The notes beneath the pieces are model-generated. The model was not told the DNA's origin, did no database searches, and saw nothing but the letters and a program-made list of their open reading frames with translations. The translations under genes were made by a program, and so were the position numbers. Positions 1 to 12,121 of a stretch of DNA of 64,000 bases are shown piece after piece. The first letter of the stretch is position 1, and every line of letters starts with the position of its first letter. This DNA comes from Blepharisma japonicum (Eukaryota > Ciliophora > Heterotrichea > Heterotrichida > Blepharismidae): positions 186,001 to 250,000 of the forward strand of contig CATKHK010000015.1 of NCBI GenBank assembly GCA_949751835.1, written 5' to 3'.

Positions 1-3000
1 TTTTTCCATATCTCTTCGAAGCATTTCATTAGCTTCATTAACCCTTTTCAATTTTTGTTCTAAATCTCTATTAATATCTTCTCTCAGCCTTAATTCTTTG
101 ACTTCTTCTTCTAAGTTTGTGACTTTCATTGTCAAGACTTTTTCATTCTTAGCCCTTTCTTCTTCTTTTGGAGTGGCCATCATAGTTCTTTTCAATAAGT
201 CATTTTCTGCTCTTAATTTGTCAATTACGTTTCTTAAAGAGTCTATGACTTGTTCAAGCTCTTTTGTTGACCTTGTCGGCCCTTCCAAAAATGTTGATCT
301 TGCTTCAACTTCTCCAACATCTGCAAACTTTACTGTCTGTGGTTCCTCATCTTTTACCTTCAGTCCTTCTTTTATAACTGCATTCTTGAACTGCTCCAGT
401 TCCTTTATCCTTCTCTGCAGCCTTGCTAGCTGCAAACTAAGTGTCTCTTTTTCAAATTTCATATCTAAATTTTCCGATTCAATTTCTAGCAGCCTTTCAG
501 CTTCTTCATGCTCTTTTTTCGAAATTTCATCCAAAATCTCCTCAAGTCTTTTTACCTTCATATTAAGCTCATAAACTTCATCTTCCCTGAGACCTTCTAC
601 ACTTTTTATTTTCCCTGCTCTTAATTTCTCCAATTGTGACTGCAAACTCATATTTTCTACTCTAAAGTGTTTATTTTCTTCATGTAAAATATGGTTATCA
701 TGCTGCAGTTTTTTTGTTTCACTTTGAATGCTTACCTGGATTCGCTTTTGCAGAGCCATATTTTGCTGCTGGAGCTCAAAAAGTTCTTTTCGCATTGCTT
801 CCATTTCAGAAATTTGGCTAAAAGTGACTGGTTCTGGGATTCTTTCAGCAGGAATTTCGATGCGTTTGGAAATTTCTTGTTTTTCTTGTTCAAGCTTACG
901 GGTGAGGCCTTCAAAATGAGCGATTTGTTTTTCTTTGGTTTCGAGCTCAGCTTTTAGCATGCTGATTTGCTTGTTCAGCATCTCGAATTTTCGCTCGTCG
1001 CGTTGAGATTCCAAAGAAAGTTGGGGTCTTGAATCGTTTAATTTTTTACTTTCTATTTCACCTGACCTTACAGACTTGATAGGGGTTGCAATTACATTTT
1101 TTATAGCTTTATCAAGCTTTTTAATAGCGATCCCTGGCTCTTCGCCTCCTTCTCTTGTTTTCATAGGAGCTGCTGCAAACTGTTGTGAAAACTGTATCAA
1201 TAGATTAGTCTCTTCCTCGTTCAGCCCTACTCTTTTGTCATTTAGATTCCTTCTGAACACCCCTACCGCTATCTTTTTGAGCCCATCAGCTAGCATTTCT
1301 ACAGTCATTCTCTTATTATTCAGCATATTCCCAAACCTCCTTATAAAATTCTCCATTGCTGGATCAATATCCATCGGTTTTGCTTTCGCATTTAATTTTT
1401 CTACTTGATTCGCCAATTTATTTTTTTCTCTTTCCAAATTTGCAATAGTTTCTCTCAGTTGCTTTATATCTGCCGTCTGACTTGCCCCATACCTGCTCGG
1501 CGCCTCTTGCACCCTTGCTGGCTGTTCTTTATTTTCCTCTATTCTCTTTTTCAGCTCATTATTTTCTTTCATAAGCTTATTAAGCATTTCTTGTTTTTTC
1601 ATTTGGTTGTCCACAATTCTTTTGTTATCTTCTTTTGCTTTGGTTTCTCGCTCTGCTACTTCTATTTTTTCAGTTTTCAGGCGGTTTATTTCTTCTCTAG
1701 CTTCTTTCATTTGTTTGGTCAAAGTTTCTATCCTTTGTTGGGCTTTCGCCATATTTTGGGCTATGACTGAGTTGTCAGAGTTCTCTCTGAGAGCTTTTTC
1801 ACGTAGGTCTTTTTCTTTGACTTCGTTAGTTTCTGCTGCTTTTAAGAGATCGTCTTTAAGCTCAGCTAAGCTTTTCTTGAGTCCTTGGAGCTCTTTATCT
1901 TTCATTTGCAACTGTTTTCTGGCGAGATCAAGCTCTTTTTTGTAGCCTTCTCCTGTATTTTTAGCTTTTTCTATATTTAATTCATATTTGGTGTCTTCTA
2001 GCTCTTTTCTAAGCTGGTTTAGAAGCCTTTCATTTTGTTCTTTAGTTTTTTCTGCCCCTTTAAGCTGCCCAATCAAATAGTTCATTCGAGAATCTTTGTC
2101 TTGGAGCATAACGTCAAGGTCTGGTCTATAGCTGCTTGACGGTCTTGACCTTACATTAGAAGCATTTATGGCTCCTTGTAAGTTTGCCATAGCCCCTGTT
2201 GTCCTAATCTGTAGCTCTTCAGCCAGCCTATGGGCTTCTCTTACTGACTCTTGTTGTGCTCTTACAAGGTCTTGCTGCAATTTTTGAATTTGTGCTTCCT
2301 TTCTTTCAAGCTGTGCATTTTTATTATCAATCATTTCATTCAGTGTCTTTATAGTCGCATTTGCTGCTTGTGCTAGCTGATCAGCTTCAGTTTCCCCTGA
2401 AATTTTTATCAATTCTTCTCTTGAAAATATTGTCCTGCTCTCCTGTGTCAAGCCAGTCCCTGCCCTTTCTGCTTCATTCCTTACAGCAGTTAAATGGTTT
2501 ATTTGTTCATTTCTGATCTTTATCGTATTTTCTGCAATCCTCAGCTGTTCTTTTAGAGTCGCAATATCGTCGTCTTTTTTCTTTACCTCCCCAGGTGTGA
2601 TTTTTGGCTGAAAACCATCAGAAGTATGGATCTGGAACTTGGGGTTCAGCAGCATTTTTTGTCTTTCGTCGTCTTTTTTGCGTCATGCTTCTTCTTTTTT
2701 GGCTAAAACTGACTCCCATCTGGCTACTTCTTGTTCCAAAGTCCTTATATTGTCCATGTCTTGGACGTGGATTCTTGCGTAATATTCTTCTTTTTCTTTG
2801 CTGTGGCCCATTTCACGCTTAGCTTTAAGCTCATTTAGCCGGAGTTGGCTCATTCTTTCAGCCATCTCTACAAGGCGGTCAGAAATATCATCAGAGCTGC
2901 CAGTTTTAATAAGCTGATAGATTTCTTCAGCAGCGTTTTTCATGATTTTGGCTTCTTCTGACTTACTTTCTAGGTCTAAAAGTTCGCCTCGGAGCCTCCT

Positions 3001-6000
3001 GGTTTCGTCTTCCAGTTCACTTTTCTTTTCCCCGAGGTCTCTGATTTGGGTAATAAATTCACTTGCTTTGTCGAGGCTAATGTTGTGCTCAGATTTTAGC
3101 TTAAGTTCGCGGATTTGGGACTCATAATTGGCAATTTTTTCAGTGAGGACTTGTTGGAGGTCGTAGATTCCTTTTTCTTTTTCCATGGTTTCGTTTTCAA
3201 GACGGAAAGCTTCAGCTCGAAGGTTTCTGGCTTCGTTTAGGAGACTGTCGTATTTTCTGTTTGCGGAGGCTTCTGACCAGCGGGAAACCATCACTTGGTG
3301 GTAAAGTTTGCCAACTGTTGCAGCTTCAGCGTTATCAGCTTGCAGCTCTCTAATTGCTCTTTGGAAAGTGTCAATTTCGTCTTTTCGCTTTTCAATGCTG
3401 AGCTGTAAAGCTCGGACGTGGTCTGCAGAGACTTGAACTAATGATTTATAAGTGTTCATAGCTGCTCTTGCTTCTGCTAGTTCTTTTTGCAATATTTCAT
3501 TATTTTGTTTTAATTGTTCAGCTTCAGCTTTGCTGACAGTATTAGCTAACCTGTGTTTATTAGCGGCGTCTTCTTCTCTCATAATGTGGTAATTCTTAGT
3601 CAGGTCTATATTTTTGGCTTCTAATATTTCTATATGCTTTTCTGCTTCAGTTAAAGAAGTTTCTAGGTTTTTCATCCTTACTTGGTATCTTTCTACTTTA
3701 TTCTGTGCAGCTTGTTCTCTAGCTTCATATAAGGCGATTAGTCTTCTATCTCCTCTTCCACCTCCATATGAAGATTCTGGGTCATTCCTGACTGCTTCTT
3801 CAGCTTCTCTAATTAGTATTTGAGAATCCCTTTCCTTTGTGCTGCTCTTAAACTGTGTAATAAATTCAGCTACACTGATGTACCCGTCCCTATCACTATT
3901 CATAGAGTTCCACAACTCATCCAGCTGCTCCCTTGTTAACCCTGCATTCATCCTTGCAAAGGTTTGGTTGAATTCTCCTCTATTGATTCTTCCATCATGA
4001 TTTGTATCAAAGGCAGAAAAAGCTTGATACAAGTCCATGCCGACCTTTCTTAATGTATCATTAATTCTGGCTATAAGCTCATCTTTCCAGTCTGCTGACA
4101 TTGCTTTTTTCTCTTGAGGCTTGAGCTCTAATTCTCTTTCAAAAACTTTGGAAAACTCAGAAAATTCGATTTGTCCGTCTTTGTTTGTGTCAATTAATTT
4201 CATTACTTTTTCGATTTGGTTGACTGTTAAGCCTAAATCAAAATTAGTAAAAGAATCTAAAAGCTCTTTTCTTGTAATTTGGCCATCTCCATCTCTATCA
4301 AAAATACAAAACACATCATAAAGTGTATAATTCAGCTTCTTCACAGCCTGGTATATCACTTGTATTATTTGCTGCTCTTCAGTCATGGACTGTACTCCAT
4401 AGATTTTCATTTTTCTAATAAATTCAGTATATTTTACAGAGTTATCTAAATCCACATCAATAGACCTTAACACAGCAGTTACTTCAGCTGGCATCAGTTT
4501 TATTCCAATATTTTCCAACGCAGATCTAAACTCATCCTTTGTGATTTTTCCATCTTTATTTTTATCAAAAAGGTTAAAAGCAGTTTCAGGGCTTATGAAT
4601 TTTGATTTAAGGTGGCTTACAACACGTCTAAGTACAGCCTGCTCAAGGCGAAAAGTAGGGTCATAAGACTCAAGGCGGCGGGAAACCATGTCTAGTTCAG
4701 CGTCCATGTCGATTTTTAGGTCATCATAATTTCGGATTTTTTCATGAAGCTGGATATTCTCACGCTCCATATTTTCATACTTAGAAAGGCGCTTATAAAG
4801 ATCAGCTTCTTTTACAATAGAATCAGCAAGTTTTTCTTGGGCTATGTCAAGCTGATGTTCTATGGCTTCGTATCTGTCTATTTGTACTGACTGCCTAAGC
4901 TGTTTAAACAAAAACTGCAGCTGATAAGTAGCAGAAACTCTCCACTCCTTAAGCCTTCCTATTTTCTTCTGTACCAGCACATCTTTTTCAGCGTGCTCTG
5001 ACTCAAAGGAATGGTAAGCCATCCTTAAATCTTTTTCTTCACTTTGCAAACAGTCATATTTTCTTGCTAATCTCAAATTATTTACTTCCAGAAGAGCAAT
5101 TCTAGTCGCATATTCTGCAACTTTTGACCTCTCAGAAGCAGGACTGTTATCTTGTATAGTTTTGGCCATATCTTCATAAACCCCTACCTGTGCTCTGGCT
5201 TCTCTAAGTTCTTGCAAAGCCGTTTCATATTGATTTTGTAGGTGGCTTCTGTCTTCTTTCCACCTCACAGTTTCTAATGAATATTGCTTGTAAAGCTCTT
5301 CTTGGACTAGTAAGATTTCTCTTAATTTATTTCTGAATTCTTCTAGTTCAATTGCAGTAAGTTTGTCGTCTTCATCCCTTCTAGAAATCATTTCTAGCAG
5401 CTCTACAATTTGAAGCTGTAAAGCTGATAGGTCTCTTTTAGGCTCTCCGGTCCAAATTTCAGCGACTGGGAGTTTTCCGCCGAACCTATAAGAGTAGCCT
5501 TCATGGAATTCTCCCATAGGATCTGGGATTGGAACAGGCGGTAGTTGCAAGATATGCCTAGAAATGGTGGCCCTTTCTTCAGTAGTAGGGGTCATCCCTG
5601 AAAAAAGTTTCATTAAAAGGTCTTTGAGCTCTTTGTTTTCCAGGCGAATTTGTTCTAAAATCTGCTCAGAAAGGCCGTTATCAGTAGATTTGGTTCCAAA
5701 CGAATGAGATTCCAATATCTGCAACTGTGCTTTTAGCCTCTCAATTTCATTTAGCAGTTCTTTAGATCTATCATTTAGCGGGAGTTCTACTCTTCCTTCC
5801 CTTAAATTATTTGCAAATTCATCAACCATCCTCATTTGTTCAGCTGTCAATTGGTGGAACCTTAAGCCTTTTTCTCCATAAAGTGTTGATAAGTTTCTCA
5901 ATTTATACCTTAAGTCAACTCTTTCTTTTTCTAATTCTTCTACTTCTTCTTCAAGCCTCCTTATCCTTCCTTTATATTCTTCAATTTTTTGCCTTTCTGC

Positions 6001-6576
6001 AAGTTTTATTTCTTGTAAATTAAACCCATAATTTTCAGGCACCCCTGCCATTTCTCTCAGTACTCTATTTTCTGACATAATGTCTTGCATTTGGTTACTT
6101 AAAAGTGTCCAATCCTTAGTAAGTTTTTCTATTTCTCTCTTTAATGCTAAATTGTCCTTTTTTTCGCCTCGAATGTCTTTGAAAGCTTCAGTGTTGCCTT
6201 GGCTTTCGGCGACTTCTTTAAGTTTGTTGGTTAAGAAGTCAATTTCGTTTTCTTTGTCTTTAAGAAGCTTTTGGTCAATTTGGAGACGGTCGTTTTCTCG
6301 ACGAAGTTCTTCATTTTTTGCTGTGACTTCGTCAATTAGCTTGCGGAATTTTTCTTTTTCAAGGACAGCTGCCTTCTGAGAACGGTCGTCAACAATTTTG
6401 TCAAAGTTTATAAGAGTTGTGTGGGCTTGGCGGTTCTCGTCTTCGAATTTTCTGTTGGAGTGCTCAAGCTCGATGATTCGCTCGTCGCGGATTTTGAGTT
6501 CTTGCTCGAGTTTTACGATTTGGCGACGGCGAAACTCGAGCTCTTTCTTTAGGTCCATGATCTCTTTTTGGGACAT
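1..6576 (-). CDS. CEP290: CEP290-like ciliary transition-zone protein with six central EF-hand loops (C-terminus beyond the window)
   Basis: About 2190 codons are open in one frame from the ATG at 6576 to the left edge; the C-terminus is outside. One TGA at 2683-2685 lies in frame (EEA-W-RKKDD) and is read as Trp. Almost the whole protein is predicted coiled coil. A block near residues 165-250, with SENRVLREMAGVPENYGFNL, EELEKERVDLRYKLR and TAEQMRMVDEFANNLREG, matches the CEP290 segment around 'ENEALRERVG...EEERLDLKKKIRQ'. CEP290 is the large scaffold linking the transition-zone membrane to axonemal microtubules. Unusually, residues ~665-910 carry three EF-hand pairs: FDKNKDGKITKDEF, IDVDLDNSVKYTEF (degenerate), FDRDGDGQITRKEL, IDTNKDGQIEFSEF, FDTNHDGRINRGEF and MNSDRDGYISVAEF. 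No intron was seen. It is divergent from the ribosomal gene. Family identity is likely; the calcium role is inferred. Confidence 0.8.
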
Positions 6577-6883
6577 TTTGAATTATAAGAAATGAAATTA
6601 CTTGAATTTCGGCCATAATTAGACAATGAATTGTGGGTTTATTGGAGAGTGCGAATGATTATTAATTTTAATTATTTATAGAGTTAGAAGAATATTTAAG
6701 TAAAGCGATTTAATAAGCTTCATATTTAAATTTAGGAATTCAGAACCAAAAAATAAAAATTATATATCGGAGTAAATAATTTTTTAGTATATGAATACAT
6801 GGAGCTGTTTTGTATTAATTGTTAAAATTTCAGAAGATTTGTGATTTATTTAAGAGAATTAGGATTCATTTGCAGTTCTAAAA
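6577..6883. other. Divergent intergenic spacer, CEP290-like / eL13
   Basis: This AT-rich spacer of 307 bases must hold the promoters of both flanking genes because they diverge from it. I see no ORF, RNA gene, repeat or recognisable promoter motif in it. Confidence 0.5.
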
Positions 6884-7315
6884 ATGGTGAAGCACAACAA
6901 CGTGGTTCCCAATGCTCACTTTCACAAGGACTGGCAATCTTATGTGAAGACCTGGTTCAATCAACCAGCCCGCAAACAACGCCGACGCAAAGCAAGAAGC
7001 TTAAAGCTGGCAAGATCAGCACCAACTCCTCTCAAAACTTTAAGGCCAATAGTTCATGGTCAAACATTGAGATATTCAGCCAAAGAAAAGACAGGAAGAG
7101 GGTTTTCTCTTGAAGAACTCAAGAAAGCTGGCCTTACCGCACAATTTGCAAGAACGATCGGTATAAAGGTTGACCACAGACGAAGAAACAAGAGTGCAGA
7201 AACCTTACAAAAGAATGTACAAAGACTTGAACTTTTTAAGTCAAAGCTCACTCTTTACCCACTCAAAGCAGGAAAACCAAAGAAAGGCTTAGTTAATGAC
7301 GCAGTCAGTGCATAA
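6884..7315 (+). CDS. RPL13: 60S ribosomal protein eL13 (L13e), short C-terminus
   Basis: The 143-aa product begins with the typical family start ([15 protein letters not shown]), then [58 protein letters not shown] and LQKNVQRL. It is a structural protein of the large cytosolic ribosomal subunit. The start is fixed by family alignment. The protein ends with TAA right after [12 protein letters not shown]. Family members I know are around 200 aa, so the C-terminal third appears absent. The 300 bases downstream are AT-rich and show no continuation in any frame and no 15-nt intron that would skip the stop. It may be a genuinely short version or a damaged extra copy; it is otherwise intact. Confidence 0.93.
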   Translation: MVKHNNVVPNAHFHKDWQSYVKTWFNQPARKQRRRKARSLKLARSAPTPLKTLRPIVHGQTLRYSAKEKTGRGFSLEELKKAGLTAQFARTIGIKVDHRRRNKSAETLQKNVQRLELFKSKLTLYPLKAGKPKKGLVNDAVSA

Positions 7316-7621
7316 GTTAATAGCTTTTTCAACGAAAATTTTCTTTATAATTTGTCAATTTTATTATCATAAACTATTAAGAAATCTAGTTAGGAAGAAA
7401 TTTCAGATGCTGTGGTTAATCATTCTTATGTATTTTCTGAGGCAAATTTTACTTAATTATAGGAAATAAATATCTAAAAAAATAATAAAATTTGACCCTA
7501 CAAAGAAAGTATCATCTAGCTCATATAAATATTTTTAATAGGCATAATTAAAGAATTTTTATAAATTATACGGCAAAATCATTTAAAAAACCTCAAAAAA
7601 ATTTATTTTATAACTCGTTAG
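7316..7621. other. Convergent intergenic spacer after eL13
   Basis: This 306-base AT-rich spacer lies between two convergent genes. I looked for the missing eL13 C-terminus here in all three frames and found none. Nothing else recognisable is present. Confidence 0.5.
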
Positions 7622-8683
7622 TTACTCTTCGAAGCCTAGCTCAAAATCAATAAGTACTTCTGGTCCCAAGCTGCAACCAATTAGCTCTACTGGTTTTTCA
7701 GTTGAAAAATTCCCTGGTCAAACTCTCGAAGGATGTACTTTTTCTTCAATAAGCTTCAGTTTTTTATAAGCTGCAGCTACAAGTTCAGAACAAAAATACC
7801 CTTCTTCCGACCCTGGATCCAAGCCTTTGCTTTTCTTAAAAATCGCTTTAGCAAGCCTATATTTTTTCCCAGACACTTCTTGAATAAATTCTGCTGTTTT
7901 TTCTAAAAATTGATCAGTCCTTTCAATATTTAGCTTTCTATATACAAGTCTGGTATACAACAAATGTCATTGGTACCTCATAAAATCTTCTCATAACAAT
8001 ACTTGTACCCCAGTTTGGCTTGTCGACTCAAGCAGCGCTACTTGTTCATCTTGCAGTTTCAATAACAGAGCTACATGGTCATATTTACTTCCAGTAATAG
8101 CCCTTTGCATTTTTGCTGGTATTGCTTTGCTTCTAAACAATAAAATATCGCCTGTTTGTACAATTTCTTCAAATCTGTCGTTGCTTATCCTTGGGTATCT
8201 TCAGAACTCTTTCTTGATAGTCACCATGTATTTTTGTTCTTTGAACCCTTCTGATGTTTTTATGTGTTTTTTTAAGGCTTCGACCCATTCTTTGATTTCC
8301 CCCGCTGTGTTACCTTTGAGCCTAAAAACCCGTTTAGAGCCTAAAGGCTTTATATTGAGCTCTTCAGGGTTTTCTGGGTTAATTACGTTTATATCGACTG
8401 TTATTTGGTTGAAATTTATGGTAGCTCTTGGCTGCTGATCACTGTCGGTGTTATAGTAAAAAAGGACATGGTCTTTTAAAACAAAATATCTTCACTGCCA
8501 ACGCTTGATAATGTGTGTGGATTTCTTGCGTAGCCATCCTGCTTTGACCATTAACTCTTCTTCTGTTGAAGAAGTACTAGAAAATGATATAGACCTTAAA
8601 TCATTTAGATCTGATTGGGTATCCGAGTCAGTTTTCGATGGATTTTCATTTTTGAGGTGATTTTCTTGAGGACCACTATCCAT
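7622..8683 (-). CDS. PH domain protein with C-terminal YiiX-like (peptidase C92) papain-type domain
   Basis: The product is 353 aa, read through several in-frame TGA (Trp) codons, with stop TAA. Residues ~45-160 are a PH domain (KAGWLRKKSTHIIKRWQWRYFVLK, with the final EIKEWVEAL helix), which would bind phosphoinositides or membrane. Residues ~180-345 show the permuted papain-like YiiX/C92 layout: GDILLFRSKAIPAKMQRAITGSKYDHVALLL with a candidate catalytic His203, then GYFCSELVAAAY with a candidate nucleophile Cys298. Family members are cysteine peptidases or amidases, some acting on lipid or peptide amide bonds; the substrate cannot be inferred here. The acidic, Ser-rich N-terminus is probably disordered. 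The gene is divergent from the tRNase Z gene, 156 bases away. Confidence 0.72.
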
Positions 8684-8839
8684 ATATTTGAATTATTTTT
8701 GATAAAATCCTGTTCAAATATATGTATAAAAAATGATAATTTATAGGAGATTTATATCGAATTTTTATACTATAATATAATTTTTGGCATTAATTTAACT
8801 TATTTTTATGTAAATATTTCTAAAAAAGTCATATTTATT

Positions 8840-10894
8840 ATGAGCTATTACCTTCAAATCTGTGGAATTCCCAGCAACCATATGAGCTCATCTGCTCTTC
8901 TTTGCTTTGATAATAGGCGTTATTTATTTAACACAGGTGAAGGATTACAAAGATTTAACACAGAATTTAAAGCAAAAATCAATAAAATCACTGATATTTT
9001 TATCACAGCCATTGATCCTGACACATTAGGAGCGTTGCCAGGAGTTATGCTTTCTATGATGGAAGCTGGCGTCCCTAATTTTCACAGAAAAATTCATGGA
9101 CCTCCAGGAATAGCTGCTTATATACAGTCAAGTTTGACTTTTGTATGGAATGAAATTTTTGATATTATTGAGTACGGGAATGAAAATATTGAAGCCCCTC
9201 ATATAAAAATAACAACAGAAAGGGTTTTTAGAGACGAAAATATAACAGTTCATGTAGTTCCAGCATGTAGAGAAGAAAACAGTTTTTATGAATTTCCTGA
9301 TGGAAGAAGAGTGACTCCGTCAAGTTCTGGGATTATTTATATAATTGAAGGAAAACCACAGCCTCCAAAATTTAGGGTAGATAAAGCAAAAGCCCTGGGG
9401 GTCCCTCCAGGAAAGTTGTTTGGAAGACTTAGCGCTGGCGAGACTATAGAAATAGGGGATAAAATAATTACTCCAGATCAAGTGTTAGATCCAGCACCAC
9501 CTGCGCCTGCTTTTGCAATACTTCATTTTCCAACAGAAGATTTGCTCTCCCAAAGTCTTCAGTCATCTTTACATTCTATTTTATCAAGCTTATCCAGTGA
9601 TTTTACTGCAGTTTTAAGCTTTTCACCTAGCCAAGTTTTATTAAACCCTATCTACCAAGCTCTAATATCACAATTCCCAGCAGAATCCAAACACCTTCTA
9701 TTTTCCTCTTCCCTTATCTCCTCATATTACCTATCCCTTCCTCCAACCTCAATTTATAAGAGTTCAGATACTTTATTAGCCCAGTTAAACACAATCTGCC
9801 CAGAACTTTTCAATTTTTCCCCAAATGATTGAAAAGAAATTAACCACGATGAAGAAGAAAGCTTGAAAAAAATTTTCCCAAATGCAGTTATTCCACAGTT
9901 ATTAATGAAAATTAAGCTAAGCCCTGCACAAAATAGAGGAATTGATATAAGTGAGGCAATAAAATCTTTTAATTATGAAGAAGCCATAAAAGCAATACAA
10001 GGGCTAAATTTTGAAAGTGAGGCACAGTGTCATGGGCTGCCTTATGAAAATGTGATTGATATAAAAAAACCTGGGGCTGACCCAGAAATTTTACTATTAG
10101 GAACTGCTTCTATGAAGCCTGGTAAATATAGAAATGTAAGCTCTACTTGGATGGGCGGATGGGGTGGAAGTCTTTTGCTTGACTGTGGAGAAGGCACTTA
10201 TTCTCAGCTAATAAGACGCTTTGGAAGCTCAATAAACCAAATTTTACTTGATCTCAGTGGGATTTTAATATCTCATTTACACGCAGATCATCAAATAGGG
10301 ATCATCAAGCTTCTCCACGAGAGAGCCAAACTTACAAATTCCCCAATCACTGTAGTAGCTCCATCTAATTTTGAGGTATATTTAAACGTATGCAACTTAT
10401 TAATGGGGCCATTACATTACACATTTCAGCCTATTGCAGAAACCCAGACGATTCCAGGACTAAAATTAATCCAAACAGTAGCAGTTATACATAGAGTTGA
10501 AGCTTATGGGTTTATTATTGACCATGAGTCAGGATGAAGAATTGTCTATAGTGGCGATACCAGACCATCAGAAAGTCTTGCTACAGCAGGAAAAGGGGCC
10601 ACTTTACTTATCCATGAGGCTACATTTGAAGACGAACTTCAAACTGATGCTGTTGAAAAAATGCATTCTACCTTAAGTGAAGCTTTAAATATTGCCCAAT
10701 CTATGAATGCTTGGAAAGTAGTTTTGACCCATTTTTCTCAGAGATATTCAAAAATCCCGAAAACTACACAAGTTGATGCAATTTTGGGGTTGGATTTAAT
10801 GAAGTTTAAATTGTCAGAAGCGCATATTGCGATTGAAAATATGAGCAAACTATTGAAGATTTTAGATGCATTGGAGGAGAAAAAAGAGAGCTAA
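8840..10894 (+). CDS. ELAC2: tRNase Z, long form (ELAC2-type 3' tRNA-processing endonuclease)
   Basis: The product is 684 aa, single exon, with in-frame TGA (Trp) at SPND-W-KEI and DHESG-W-RIVYSGDT. The degenerate N-terminal half (YYLQICGIPSNHMSSSALLCFDNRRYLFNTGEG) and the catalytic C-terminal half are the two beta-lactamase folds of the long form. The zinc motif SHLHADHQIGI contains His479, His481, Asp483 and His484; further motifs are YSGDTRPSE, IHEATFEDE, KMHSTLSEA and LTHFSQRY. The enzyme cuts the 3' trailer from precursor tRNAs in the nucleus and/or mitochondria. Length is somewhat below the roughly 800 aa of animal and fungal enzymes. The gene ends only 13 bases from the convergent coiled-coil gene. 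Confidence 0.95.
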
Positions 10895-10907
10895 ATTTTT
10901 AATTAAA

Positions 10908-11957
10908 TTATGGTCTTTGGGTAATAGAGATAGGAATGGATAATGAAGAAGCTTTACTGTGGAGTCTTAAGCCAGGGGTGGAATTTGTGGAAAAATCTGA
11001 AGAATTTTTCTTTTGGAATTTTTTACTGAGATCTAGTTTTCCTGGAGATAAAGAATATCGGGGTTTGTAAACTGGCTTTAGGTTTGTGAATTTTTCGTTG
11101 AGGCGTTCATGGATTTCAAAGTGCAGTAAAGGCTTTAATCGTTTTTCTAAGTGGATCACTTCTAAACATTTTTCTTCAAATTTGGATTTAAAGTAATTAA
11201 CTAGAGGTTGGTGGCTTGTTTGATAATTTCTTGCTTCAAATTCCAAATATTTTGTTTCTGAAGAGCTTTTCTCCACTAAATCATTTAGCTCTTCTTCTTT
11301 TTCTTTCAATTTTAATTTTAACTGATTTTTCTTATTTTTCAGCTTGTCTACTTTTTTCCTTAAATTTTCAATTAATTTTGTGTCATTTTTCAAAAGATTT
11401 TTCAAATTACTTATTTCTAAAATAAGCTTGGGATTTTCATTGAGCTTAATTTGATGCTTTTTTTCTTTGTTTAAAGAAGCTGCACTCTCACTTGCAATAA
11501 TTTTTTTTAAGTCTAGGCATTCAAGATTACGGATTTGGATTAGGTCGTTAAGGGTTTGGTTATCAGATTTTAGGTTTTCTATAATTTCAATAGTATCATT
11601 TTCATGTCTAAACCTATTATTTTCAACAGTTTTTAGTTTTGCTTCTGTATACTCAATTCCTTTTTTTAGCTGATTTTCTAAATCTACATGAAATCTTATA
11701 TCTTTTTTAAGCTCAGAAATTGTTTTTTCATAATGATTGATTATATCAAGATTACCTGATTCCATAGATTTCAATTTGGCATAAAGTGACAAATGCTTAG
11801 ATATTTCTTCTAATATTTTCAACGGTGACAAAGTATGAAATTCCGTTAGTTTTTCTTGGTAGCTTTCATAGTCTTGTGATTTATAATAGTCCTTGAGAAA
11901 TGATGTATATATAGAAGAAATCTCAAGCTCTAATTGAGCATTATTAGGGTTTTCCAT
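10908..11957 (-). CDS. Coiled-coil protein, unknown
   Basis: The product is 349 aa, starting at MENPNNAQLELEIS. An upstream TTG in the same frame is not a credible start. Residues ~75-290 are long Lys/Glu/Leu-rich coiled coil; the last ~80 residues are basic and Ser-rich (KPRYSLSPGK, SSLSIPISITQRP) and probably disordered. The first 60 residues look like a small helical domain (SSIYTSFLKDYYKSQDYESY) that might be LisH-like, but I cannot claim this. No family is recognised. It could be cytoskeletal given its neighbours. Confidence 0.7.
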   Translation of the reverse strand: MENPNNAQLELEISSIYTSFLKDYYKSQDYESYQEKLTEFHTLSPLKILEEISKHLSLYAKLKSMESGNLDIINHYEKTISELKKDIRFHVDLENQLKKGIEYTEAKLKTVENNRFRHENDTIEIIENLKSDNQTLNDLIQIRNLECLDLKKIIASESAASLNKEKKHQIKLNENPKLILEISNLKNLLKNDTKLIENLRKKVDKLKNKKNQLKLKLKEKEEELNDLVEKSSSETKYLEFEARNYQTSHQPLVNYFKSKFEEKCLEVIHLEKRLKPLLHFEIHERLNEKFTNLKPVYKPRYSLSPGKLDLSKKFQKKNSSDFSTNSTPGLRLHSKASSLSIPISITQRP

Positions 11958-12121
11958 TATGAAACAACTAATCAAATGGCTTTAAATTAATTTCTTTATT
12001 AATAAATTATTATTTAACTTATTTTATCTCGCAATTTCATAAGAAATCCCAATAAAATATTTATTTTCAAAATCATATAAAATATTCCTGATTAATTCAT
12101 ATTTATCCCACAAGAATACTG

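Noticed and set aside
98-1945. Series of plus-strand Ser/Phe-rich ORFs over the left 2 kb
   Set aside because: They are the antisense reading of the CEP290-like coiled coil (Lys/Glu-rich codons become Phe/Ser/Leu on the other strand).
7300-7345. Intron across the eL13 stop to recover its C-terminus
   Set aside because: The GT-AG spans available here are 13 or 20 nt, not 15, and the sequence beyond does not resemble eL13 in any frame.
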